Below, piece after piece: positions 14,752 to 23,391 of a DNA stretch of 26,927 nucleotides. The notes beneath the pieces were generated by a model, which was not told where the DNA came from, ran no database searches, and saw only the letters and a program-made list of their open reading frames with translations. The number at the start of each line of letters is the position of its first letter. The stretch's first letter is position 1. Location: positions 1 to 26,927 of IMG/VR virus record IMGVR_UViG_3300028030_000055; one strand, given 5' to 3'. The DNA comes from a virus. A program made the position numbers and the translations under genes.

Positions 14752-15198
14752 ATGACAGAAGACAAATTACTACACTCGTTTGCAGAGACGTTAAGAGAAT
14801 TAAAGGAAGACCCTTCAGATGCCTTCTCTCCTAACCTATTTGCGGACGTGATAGAGAACAACGTACCACCTTGGACTTCCTTAACTAACTTCCCTACAGC
14901 GGCAGTTGCATTAGGGCAGGCGGAGTATGGTAGAATCAATAGGGACCACCAACAGGTAACAATTCAGATGACAGTGTATGTCTATAATAAGTATCGGGTT
15001 AACGGGTTATCTCTTCCAGACATCTTATCTTATCCTATATCACGGGTAAGGGCTGCTGCTAATACAGTAGTTGATGCAAATATACTGTCATCAACTGTTA
15101 TATCATCCACAAGAGACAATGGAACTATACACCCGTACACGGTAGCTGAGTTGCTGGTGGAAGTGGTAATGACCCAAAAAGTGCGAGAAGCCTGTTAG
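14752..15198 (+). CDS. Probable tail terminator protein
   Basis: A 148-aa product with an alpha/beta pattern: an N-terminal helix, PTAAVALGQAEYGRINRDHQQVTIQMTVYVY strand region (about residues 48-80), a helix, and a final beta strand ending VAELLVEVVMTQ. This resembles the gpU-type fold that caps the finished tail tube. AAAGGAAGGAC precedes the ATG. Placement directly before the tail tube gene supports it. Call rests on order and size more than on diagnostic residues. Confidence 0.6.
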   Translation: MTEDKLLHSFAETLRELKEDPSDAFSPNLFADVIENNVPPWTSLTNFPTAAVALGQAEYGRINRDHQQVTIQMTVYVYNKYRVNGLSLPDILSYPISRVRAAANTVVDANILSSTVISSTRDNGTIHPYTVAELLVEVVMTQKVREAC

Positions 15199-15221
15199 GA
15201 CGCCAAGGCAAGACCCTAATA
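15199..15221 (+). promoter_or_regulatory. CAAGACCCTAATA motif, copy 4 (23-bp repeat before tail tube gene)
   Basis: Identical over 23 bases to 11118-11140. It begins immediately after the terminator-gene stop and ends 50 nt before the tail tube ATG. Between motif and start lie short palindromes (GGATATCC, TGTGCACA, ATATTAATAT). The tube protein is needed in very high amounts, so a dedicated promoter or mRNA processing site here would make sense. Confidence 0.6.
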
Positions 15222-15271
15222 TAGCTACAATGGATATCCTCCATGTGCACATATTAATATAAGGATTTCTA

Positions 15272-16270
15272 ATGGCAATTCAGAAAACACGAGCAACCTA
15301 CGTTGCAGTTAAAGAAGAGACCACATTTAAAGGTGCTCTTACATTCGCAGATGGTGATGTTATCGCATATGATAGCTTTACTATGAAACCAGATGTAGAG
15401 TCAATTACAAGGGACTACGTTAATAGTAGAACACTACTTAAAGGCCAACCCCTCCAAGGTAAGTCTACAGCATCCGGCTCAGCAACTATTGAGGTTGTAC
15501 CAGATGCAGCCGACAGTAAGAAGCTGGCAGGCCATGTCCTGTATGATACAACATTTGGTAAGTTTACTTCTAATGGTGCAACTATTGATGCAGCCACTAT
15601 TGGGGATCATATTGCAGCCACAGATGGTGATGCAGGTGTTTACTACCTAAGTGATGCTAGTGACACTATGAAGTCATTAGGTGTCAAGTACGCCATTGGT
15701 GGTACAGAAGCAAACAGTGTTGATATTAGGGGTGTGCTTGTTAGCTCACTTAAAATCAACTTCCCTACTCAAGGTATTGTAACAAGTGACTTTTCACTTG
15801 AAGGTTCCACAGGATTTATTCCAGTAGCACAAGGTGCAACACTGGCAGAAGCTTGTAGTTCTAAAACACCATACGTAGCTAGAGGAATGACCGTTATCGT
15901 TGGTGGTGCATCTGTTTGTGCGAGTGACTTGTCAATAGACATCACAAACACAGTAACAGACTTCACTTGTGTAACTGATACAGGAACAGGGGCTAAGACA
16001 GTAACTGAGCGTGCGATTAAAGGTTCGTTTAAGATTGCGTTTGAAAACCTCGATGAAGTGAATGCCTACAACGCGGCTACCAGTATGTCTATATTTGCTA
16101 AAGCCACCAGTCTTGATGGTAACGAATTTGCAGTATACATCCCAGTAGCTTCAAGAACAAGCCTTGATATTGGTGATGACTCAGGGACCGTTGTCCAGAC
16201 AGTAGAATTTGAGGTAGCTAGCTCATGTGGAGCAGGTGCAACTCAACCAATTATGATTGCTAGTAAGTAA
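15272..16270 (+). CDS. Major tail tube protein
   Basis: A 332-aa beta-rich product with many Thr, Ser, Ala, Asp and Gly and no membrane span, as usual for tube subunits that stack as hexamers. It starts MAIQKTRATYVAVKEET and includes repeated strand-like segments (VRGV-type VDIRGVLVSSLKINFP at about 155-170, and ERAIKGSFKIAF at about 247-258). ATAAGGATTT precedes the ATG. Its place between tail terminator and chaperone genes is diagnostic in siphoviruses. It is longer than minimal tube proteins, so an extra surface domain is likely. Confidence 0.8.
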   Translation: MAIQKTRATYVAVKEETTFKGALTFADGDVIAYDSFTMKPDVESITRDYVNSRTLLKGQPLQGKSTASGSATIEVVPDAADSKKLAGHVLYDTTFGKFTSNGATIDAATIGDHIAATDGDAGVYYLSDASDTMKSLGVKYAIGGTEANSVDIRGVLVSSLKINFPTQGIVTSDFSLEGSTGFIPVAQGATLAEACSSKTPYVARGMTVIVGGASVCASDLSIDITNTVTDFTCVTDTGTGAKTVTERAIKGSFKIAFENLDEVNAYNAATSMSIFAKATSLDGNEFAVYIPVASRTSLDIGDDSGTVVQTVEFEVASSCGAGATQPIMIASK

Positions 16271-16295
16271 TCCAACTAAAACAAGGGAATGACAA

Positions 16296-16721
16296 ATGGC
16301 CATAGTCAAAAACAAAACCAGAGTACCATCGGAGTTTAAATACATACCAATAAGTGAGAGGGAAGATAAAAAACCCTTTAGTGTGACATTCAAACGAATG
16401 TCGCTAGAGGACACTTCCTCTGTCATGGATGGGTCTGTAATAATCGACCAACATGGTAGATATACAATGCAAGTCAACTCACAATATACTGCTATCCTGA
16501 AAGCCACTGTAAAGGGTTGGGATAACATGATAGACGAGAAAGGCAAGCAAGTAGGCATCACCATAGAACATGGTGAACTAAGTGATGAAAGTTTACTAAT
16601 GTTACCAGAGGATATCAGAGCAGAACTTGCTATGGTAATTCTGGCGGTCAGTAAGTCTCCATCAGATTGGGAAAGTATTATTTCTGGGCCGGTCGATGAA
16701 GCAACAGACGAAGATAAGTAA
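16296..16721 (+). CDS. Probable tail assembly chaperone (gpG-like)
   Basis: A 141-aa product: N-terminal KPFSVTFKRMSLEDTSSVMDGS, a helical middle, then a hydrophobic helix (RAELAMVILAVSKSPSDW) and an acidic end. This matches the size and place of chaperones that hold the tape measure before tube assembly. The last 26 bases overlap the next frame, as in gpG/gpGT pairs where ribosomal frameshifting joins the two. It starts 25 nt after the tail tube gene with a weak ribosome binding site (AGGGAATGAC). Confidence 0.65.
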   Translation: MAIVKNKTRVPSEFKYIPISEREDKKPFSVTFKRMSLEDTSSVMDGSVIIDQHGRYTMQVNSQYTAILKATVKGWDNMIDEKGKQVGITIEHGELSDESLLMLPEDIRAELAMVILAVSKSPSDWESIISGPVDEATDEDK

Positions 16722-17334
16722 TCTTCCAGTAAGCACGGTGTTCCTCTCGGAGCACCTTTTACAAATACCCTCTGGACTCTCGTGGGGTATACGAACACTT
16801 TCCCATAAAGAACTACACCAAGTTTCCGCAAGATTCCCAGATAGTAACAGACTTAAGTATGAGGTAGCCAAACTAGGCTCTATAGACAACGTAGATGACG
16901 TAGTACTCTCAATAAAAGATATTGAGTTTATAGCAGAAGCTATTATGCACATTAGCACACTGAATGCAGATATCATAGATGGTGTTACTACACTTTTAGA
17001 TATTAAAGACGAAAAGATGGTGTCACAACCAGATTTCAAATGTGATGTATGCCAAGAGAAGGGCTTAGACAAAACACGCAATTGCCCACTATTAGATAAA
17101 GACACACATGAACCTTCACTGTTCTATTTACTTGGAAACAAGAAGTACACTGAATGTCCTATGGATATAATTAACAAGTATGTAGAAGATACCTATACGA
17201 CATTCAACATACTAAACAGCAAATTCCTTCCAGAGGTTGGGGGGATGGTGGACCAGACTAAATTTGTTTTTACTTTGGGGCCTTACATCGTTGGCAAGAT
17301 GAAAACACTTTCTGATGACATAAGTGACAACTAA
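16696..17334 (+). CDS. Second tail chaperone-like protein with Cys4 cluster (possible frameshift partner)
   Basis: The 212-residue reading frame lies in the +1 (or -2) frame relative to the preceding chaperone gene and overlaps it by 26 nt. The ATG at 16696 has no good ribosome binding site, so it may be made only as a frameshift fusion. Cys116, Cys119, Cys130 and Cys154 (KCDVCQEKG...NCPLL...TECPMD) form a likely zinc site. A C-terminal helix-rich region precedes the tape measure gene by 12 nt. Position just before the tape measure fits the gpT part of a chaperone pair. The actual start is uncertain. Confidence 0.65.
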   Translation: MKQQTKISNLPVSTVFLSEHLLQIPSGLSWGIRTLSHKELHQVSARFPDSNRLKYEVAKLGSIDNVDDVVLSIKDIEFIAEAIMHISTLNADIIDGVTTLLDIKDEKMVSQPDFKCDVCQEKGLDKTRNCPLLDKDTHEPSLFYLLGNKKYTECPMDIINKYVEDTYTTFNILNSKFLPEVGGMVDQTKFVFTLGPYIVGKMKTLSDDISDN

Positions 17335-17346
17335 TTAAGGATTTAC

Positions 17347-20300
17347 ATGGCTATAACCACACACACCACTGAATATGATGTCAAGATGGTGATGGATACC
17401 AAACAGACCCAAGCCATGCTCGACGGACTCAACAAAACTCTAAACATCACAGAAGGTATGGTAAAAGACTTAACTAGGACATTGGGCAAATTTCATAAGA
17501 TGTATGTAAAGTCACTGGACACACAGGCTAGACAACAGGCTGCGATTATTAAGATGACTAAAGAGCAGCTGCGAACAAAAGTTCAACTGTCTACCCTTGA
17601 CACAAAGAGTGGGAAGGTTAGGAAGGACTTACTTAAGCTTGTTAAGTTACAAGTAAGAGCAGAGGACTCCAGACTTCGCGTTGAAAAGGGGATAACAGCA
17701 GAGAAAGAAAAGCAATCACGTATACCTATTCTGCCCCCACAAAGGGTGCAACGGGTGAGTAGTACACCCAGTGGTAACTCCGCTATGTCTTTAGGGACGG
17801 ATGAACACACAGGACTATTGGCCACCACAAAAAGGGCAATGCAAACCATTCCAGCGTTCTACACCACCTTCGCAGCAATGCAGGGTGTTGGAGCACTCTT
17901 CTCAGGGGCTATAGAGCAGGCGCACCTATTTGATACAACCCTACGTATGCTATCAGCAGTTACAGGGGAGAGCACAGCTAAGACTAAAGAGCTCACACAT
18001 CAGGTAATGCAACTGGGGGATGTGTACGGTGGGGATATGGCTGACATAGCAGAGACTGTTAATGAACTTTCTCGGGCAGGTATAAAGCTACAAGATGTTG
18101 TTAAATCAACAGAGATTACAGCGCAGTTATCAATGATTACCGGAGATACTATACAGTCAGCCGCTAGTGCTATTATCTCATACAATCAGGTATACGCTAA
18201 GTCAAATGACAAGGTTATGTACAGTGTAACAGAGCTGGGTGACAAACTAGCGTACATGGCGAACGCATCAAGACTTACAACACAAGACATTGGTACACTA
18301 TCTAACTACGCACTGGCAGCGGCTAAATCAGTCGGACTTACAGTGGACGTTGTTGGTGGCTTATCAATCGCCTTTAGTAACGCAGGTAACAGTGCATCCA
18401 CAATTGGTACACAGATTCGTAGATTTACAAACACACTACATAGTAACAGCACATCTGTTAAGGAATTTTATAAGGCTACCGGTACAAACAGAACAGCCTT
18501 ACTCCAAAACTTACAAAAATCAAAAGATGGGACTAGAGAAGGTATAGTTAAATCAAATGAAGCCTTCATAGCATTTGTCCATAACGTACAGAAGCTTTCC
18601 AGAACAGACTACGCAAACGCCATCAAAGGTATGAGTGTACTTGATAACCAATTCTTTAACCAGTTGCGAAACAATGGTGATGAGATAGTTAATGCACTAC
18701 AGACCTCATTTTCTGATCTTGCAGGGGAACTGGATAAAACAGGTGTTGCCGTAGGGTCTATGGAGAGACAGTGGCAAGCATTATGGAACTCTGTGAAAAA
18801 TGGATCTTCTGGGGCAGGGGGGGCTGTATCGCAGTTCGCTTACAATAGTGTGGTGGCTACTGTCAACTCTATTGCCACAATAAAGGACCTCTTGTTAAGT
18901 GGGGATGCCCTGTTTGGTAATACATCAAGGTTTGATGCTATACGGGCGCGTAACGGTTTAGCTAAAACTCGAATGGCCCAGCAGAATATAGCTGACATAG
19001 AAGATAAGAAGGAACTAGAGATAACAAGTCAACTCCTGCTAGTTGAGGAGAAGATATGGGTCACTAAACTAAAACAAGCAGAATTAGGCCATGAACACAA
19101 AAAACTAAGTGAGGACGAGGCTGCGGCCTTAGCAGTAAATCTGGCTAAATACACGGCGCTGACGAAAAAGGCGAAAGAGTATAAAGATACAGGTGCTACC
19201 TTTGGGTTTTCCAAGATAGACAAAGACCTACGTGTGGCGCTCGATCTCATAGAGAAGCAGTATGAAGCCCGTAAGCTTATTAATGCATCCAATAAGTCTG
19301 GTGATAGTCTACAGACAGAATATCTTAAGGTGCACCAAGAGATAAATAGAGAAGCAACCAAAGAGCTTAACACAAAAATCCTACTTAGAAACATTGACAG
19401 GAAACGTGTTAGAGCATTAAGCGCATATAGTAGAGCAGTTAAGGAACAAGCGAAATTAGGTGGGAATGTTGATACAGGTGCTTACACATCTAGTATGGCA
19501 GGTGTACTTGGGAGGCAAAGCCAAGCGTCTAATGAGTATGCTAATCACCAACTGGTATCACAAAACATACTGTTAACAGATAGAAACAAACTAAATGTCT
19601 CTAACCTTATGGAGCTACGGGATACTGAACAGACTCTGTTGAAACAAGGTAAGATACTTGAGGCACAAAAAGTAAGTGTAAAAGTAACCTCGGAGCTCTA
19701 CCAAGAGCGTGAGAATGCATTGGCCAACATAGAGAGATTGAAACAGAAAGACCCCGAGAGTGATCAGATTGCTTTCTTAGAGCAACAGTTGGCGTCACTT
19801 AATGAGCTTATCACAGCGACAGGTATGTCCAACAGGGTCTACAATCAGGTGAGTGCTACCTTACAAGCTATACGTAAGCAAACACTGGATTGGGAGAACG
19901 CACAACGTAAAGTATCCCTTGAAGTTAGTAAAACATTCAATGCACTAGATGTTGCGGCTGGTAAACTATCCCCTTACACAGCCAAGGTGTTGAACCTACA
20001 AGACATACTACAAAGTGCTAATGATAAACTGGTGAGCTTGCAGGCGGCTAACTCAGGTACCAATAAAGAAGCGTTAGCTATAGTAAGTCAAGAAAACAAC
20101 ATCAGGAAAGCGTCCCTTGCGTTAATGCAGGAAGGTAGTAAGATCAACCTTACGTTGCTGACCCAAGATCAAGCTAGACAAGCCGCTATAGTATCCAGTA
20201 TGCAAACATCTGCCACAGGCTTCGCTAAAGAGAAAAACCACATAGAGGCCTTGAAGCAGAACATACAGGACCTTGTTGTACAACGAAACGCTGTTGCAGA

Positions 20301-23300
20301 CAATGCTGAAAAGACCCGCGTTATAGACGATAAGATACTAGCAGTAAGCTCACAGTTAAATGCGGCGTACAGTGGGCTAGCTAACAGCACCCTACAGTGG
20401 GCTAACAATATGCAACAGGCACTATCTGCCAGTAAGAACATTGCAAGTGGTTTTCAGGTTGCTTACGGTAACATGGGCACGGTACAACAACAAACCCTAC
20501 AGAAGCAGAATGAAATACTCGATGCGCAACTGGCATATGACAATGTTGTAAAAAGTGGCCTAACAGGTAAAGACTTAGAGCTTGCTTTGAAGCGCGCTGA
20601 TAATGTTGTACAACAAAAGAAACTTGAGTTGTTGCAATTAGGTATCAAATATAGTGACAAAGAGGCTAAGCAGAACAAGCAACTTATATTATCCACACAG
20701 GCACTAAATGCTGTTAAGAGTGGTAAGGACAGTAAACTTGCAGCAGTTGAGGAGGCACAAACAAAACTGCGATTCGCGCGACAGGAACTAGCTGATGCCC
20801 AGAAGAACAATAAAGATGTCCTAGCGGCGAAGATAAAAGTAACAGATGCAGAAAAAGAGTTGGTACAAGCAACTGTTAAGGTGAATGAGGATGCTGCTAA
20901 GGCATCAGCTAAAGCGTGGAAAGATGCTGCCAAGGATGCCGCGGACGAATGGAAGAAAACCTTTGGTATCTTTGAGTCTGGAATCAACGGGATACTTCAC
21001 GGTAACATATTTGATAGTATAGGGAGTACACTAAGTAAACTTGGCGACCAAATGTTAAAACCTACCATTGATAAATGGGCAGCAGGGTTGACCACCGCAT
21101 GGACGGGCATCGTGAAGCCCCAAGGTGGCTTTGGTGCGGAAATGGCTAAGACTGTAAGTGATTCAATAACCAATGGAATACAGCAAGGGTTGACCCCAAA
21201 ACTTGCATCAAAGATTGCAACAAAGGATTTTAAGACAACACTCACAAAGGGCTTACAGCCTGACGTGGTAGAATGGTTTAATGCATTCAAGCAATATGCC
21301 GCACGGCATGGTGAGTCAATCCGAATTGCTCCACAAGGTGGTTTTAGGACAGCAGAACAACAAAAGGCTATATATAATAGAAATACACCCGAACAATGGT
21401 TAACATCAAAAGATGGGTACATTAAGAAGTCGGTGCATCAGTATGGTAGGGCTATGGATATTATATCTACTGCTGGATATAAAGCGGTAAAAGCAAATAC
21501 ACATATTGCCAAACTCATGCGTTCATTTAGCAAAGTAAATAGTGCAAGTGAGCGCTTCCTTAGTATGGCAAAAGACCCGAATCATGTAGAGATAAATAGG
21601 AACGGTGTCAAGACCTATAAAAAGAACGGAGAAGCACTAGCAAAATCATTTAGTAAACATATGCCTTCTGCTGGTAAACAATTAGCAGCTCCACTACTGA
21701 AAGAGGGTGAAGGGCAATCAGGTAACCTATTGGGTGGGTTTGGATTAAACCTTGCTGGTATGTTTATTAGTGCGCTTCCGTCAATCTTAGGTTCACTCTT
21801 CGGGCACAAAGTCACAGAAGCAGAACGCAAAGCTGCTACAGGGCAGACAGACTTTAGCGGTGACAACTTTGCATCTGTCATGACAGCGTTTAACAATTCT
21901 CAGTACAAGCTATTGGAATACACCCAAAAGCAAAATATGCACCTAAGAAGCATGGATAGCAATTTCCTAACAGTTGCCCGTGCATTGTCTCCAGATGGGG
22001 CAGGGCTCACATCTATGTCCCCATCAGGCGCAAACTTTGCATCCAAGCAGTCCAATGTACTCTTTGGGCTCTTCAGTAGCACCACACAGCTTATTAGCTC
22101 TGGTATGAATCTAGTAGTAAAAGACTTTGCCACTGGCTTCGAGAAGATACAGACTTACTACACACAGCAGAAGGATAAGTCATATCTATTTGGGCTATTT
22201 AGCTCCAGCAGCATCAGTACATCCTTTACCGATGTAGACCCACAGACTGCCAAGCTGTTCAACACCGCACTACAGGGTGGCTATGATTCTATCTTGCAGG
22301 CGGCAGTCTCACTAGGGTTTGATAAAGAAAAGACGATCAAGGCACTAAACAGTGCAAACCTCACGATAGGCAAAGACGGCAAGATAGACATGAAAGGCTT
22401 ATCCCCAGAACAGCAGTCCGAGAGACTCAAGCAAGCCTTTGGAGAGATGTTTAGCGGAGTAGTGTCGCAGCTAGGCAGCATTAGCACTATTACTGATCAA
22501 TACACCGAAGGCATGGAAAATCAATATGAAACACTATTGAAAATCGCCACAATCAACGACCAGGTGACAGCAGGGCTCAAATCTATAGGCATATCATTTT
22601 CCGACATAACGGTAGTTACTGAAAAGCTGCACAAGAGATTCTTCGGTCTTAGCACAAGAATGGTCAAAGTGTTTTCCACATACACCGCCACACAGCAACG
22701 CCTTGACATGATAACAGGTGCTGCATTTGGCGAAGATATGAACACTGGTGCGAAGAATTTCCAGCAGGGTATCAACGACTACTACGCAAACTTTATGACG
22801 ACAGAGGAGCAGTATAAATCAAGCTTCTCTCAGATACAAGGCTACCTCCACGGTATCGGAGTAGAAGCTAAGCAATTTGACGACCCAGAGAAGATGAAGG
22901 AATGGTGGAAAAATCTCATCAACGGATGGGATCATTCCACCAAAGCATCGAATGAAGCTTTCGGGCAGTTGCTTACGATGAGTGGACAGTATAGCCAACT
23001 TATTAGCTTAGAGGAGCGACTCAGCAAGACTAGAGCAGACGGCACAAAGTCTCTACTCGACCTCTACACAGGACAGTACAGCCCTCTAAGAATGGCAGAA
23101 AAGACAGCCTTTGCCAACAATGTATATAGAAACGACACGACAGACCCACTCAACACCTCAAAGAGAGCCTTAGAGCTTGCCTACAAATCAGCAAGGACGG
23201 ACGAAGATTACCAAAAAGAGTTTTTGCAGTATCAAAAAGAGCTTATCAAACAAGGGGCTGATACTTCTTTGAAGGATATAAAAGATGAAATGCTAGAGAG

Positions 23301-23391
23301 TCGTAAGATACAGACAGAGATGCGGGACGAGATGCACGAGCTAAGACTATCAAACGAGCGTATAGTAGAGCTACAAAAGGGCAGAGCATGA
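17347..23391 (+). CDS. Tape measure protein with embedded M15-type peptidase domain
   Basis: The 2014-aa product sets tail length and leaves the tube on infection. At the usual ~0.15 nm per residue it implies a tail near 300 nm. A helical N-terminus leads to a PhageMin-type tape measure region (about residues 180-400, with DVYGGDMADIAETVNELSRAG), then long coiled coil (about 540-1220). Residues about 1306-1420 are an M15/VanY-like zinc peptidase: GGFRTAEQQ (Arg1334), SVHQYGRAMD (His1364, Asp1371) and NHVE (His1413, Glu1415). These residues correspond to the HxxxxxxD...HxE zinc and catalytic set. A hydrophobic stretch follows near 1462-1485. The peptidase probably cuts peptidoglycan stems during DNA entry. 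The start has TAAGGATTT upstream, and the stop overlaps the next ATG. Confidence 0.95.
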   Translation: MAITTHTTEYDVKMVMDTKQTQAMLDGLNKTLNITEGMVKDLTRTLGKFHKMYVKSLDTQARQQAAIIKMTKEQLRTKVQLSTLDTKSGKVRKDLLKLVKLQVRAEDSRLRVEKGITAEKEKQSRIPILPPQRVQRVSSTPSGNSAMSLGTDEHTGLLATTKRAMQTIPAFYTTFAAMQGVGALFSGAIEQAHLFDTTLRMLSAVTGESTAKTKELTHQVMQLGDVYGGDMADIAETVNELSRAGIKLQDVVKSTEITAQLSMITGDTIQSAASAIISYNQVYAKSNDKVMYSVTELGDKLAYMANASRLTTQDIGTLSNYALAAAKSVGLTVDVVGGLSIAFSNAGNSASTIGTQIRRFTNTLHSNSTSVKEFYKATGTNRTALLQNLQKSKDGTREGIVKSNEAFIAFVHNVQKLSRTDYANAIKGMSVLDNQFFNQLRNNGDEIVNALQTSFSDLAGELDKTGVAVGSMERQWQALWNSVKNGSSGAGGAVSQFAYNSVVATVNSIATIKDLLLSGDALFGNTSRFDAIRARNGLAKTRMAQQNIADIEDKKELEITSQLLLVEEKIWVTKLKQAELGHEHKKLSEDEAAALAVNLAKYTALTKKAKEYKDTGATFGFSKIDKDLRVALDLIEKQYEARKLINASNKSGDSLQTEYLKVHQEINREATKELNTKILLRNIDRKRVRALSAYSRAVKEQAKLGGNVDTGAYTSSMAGVLGRQSQASNEYANHQLVSQNILLTDRNKLNVSNLMELRDTEQTLLKQGKILEAQKVSVKVTSELYQERENALANIERLKQKDPESDQIAFLEQQLASLNELITATGMSNRVYNQVSATLQAIRKQTLDWENAQRKVSLEVSKTFNALDVAAGKLSPYTAKVLNLQDILQSANDKLVSLQAANSGTNKEALAIVSQENNIRKASLALMQEGSKINLTLLTQDQARQAAIVSSMQTSATGFAKEKNHIEALKQNIQDLVVQRNAVADNAEKTRVIDDKILAVSSQLNAAYSGLANSTLQWANNMQQALSASKNIASGFQVAYGNMGTVQQQTLQKQNEILDAQLAYDNVVKSGLTGKDLELALKRADNVVQQKKLELLQLGIKYSDKEAKQNKQLILSTQALNAVKSGKDSKLAAVEEAQTKLRFARQELADAQKNNKDVLAAKIKVTDAEKELVQATVKVNEDAAKASAKAWKDAAKDAADEWKKTFGIFESGINGILHGNIFDSIGSTLSKLGDQMLKPTIDKWAAGLTTAWTGIVKPQGGFGAEMAKTVSDSITNGIQQGLTPKLASKIATKDFKTTLTKGLQPDVVEWFNAFKQYAARHGESIRIAPQGGFRTAEQQKAIYNRNTPEQWLTSKDGYIKKSVHQYGRAMDIISTAGYKAVKANTHIAKLMRSFSKVNSASERFLSMAKDPNHVEINRNGVKTYKKNGEALAKSFSKHMPSAGKQLAAPLLKEGEGQSGNLLGGFGLNLAGMFISALPSILGSLFGHKVTEAERKAATGQTDFSGDNFASVMTAFNNSQYKLLEYTQKQNMHLRSMDSNFLTVARALSPDGAGLTSMSPSGANFASKQSNVLFGLFSSTTQLISSGMNLVVKDFATGFEKIQTYYTQQKDKSYLFGLFSSSSISTSFTDVDPQTAKLFNTALQGGYDSILQAAVSLGFDKEKTIKALNSANLTIGKDGKIDMKGLSPEQQSERLKQAFGEMFSGVVSQLGSISTITDQYTEGMENQYETLLKIATINDQVTAGLKSIGISFSDITVVTEKLHKRFFGLSTRMVKVFSTYTATQQRLDMITGAAFGEDMNTGAKNFQQGINDYYANFMTTEEQYKSSFSQIQGYLHGIGVEAKQFDDPEKMKEWWKNLINGWDHSTKASNEAFGQLLTMSGQYSQLISLEERLSKTRADGTKSLLDLYTGQYSPLRMAEKTAFANNVYRNDTTDPLNTSKRALELAYKSARTDEDYQKEFLQYQKELIKQGADTSLKDIKDEMLESRKIQTEMRDEMHELRLSNERIVELQKGRA

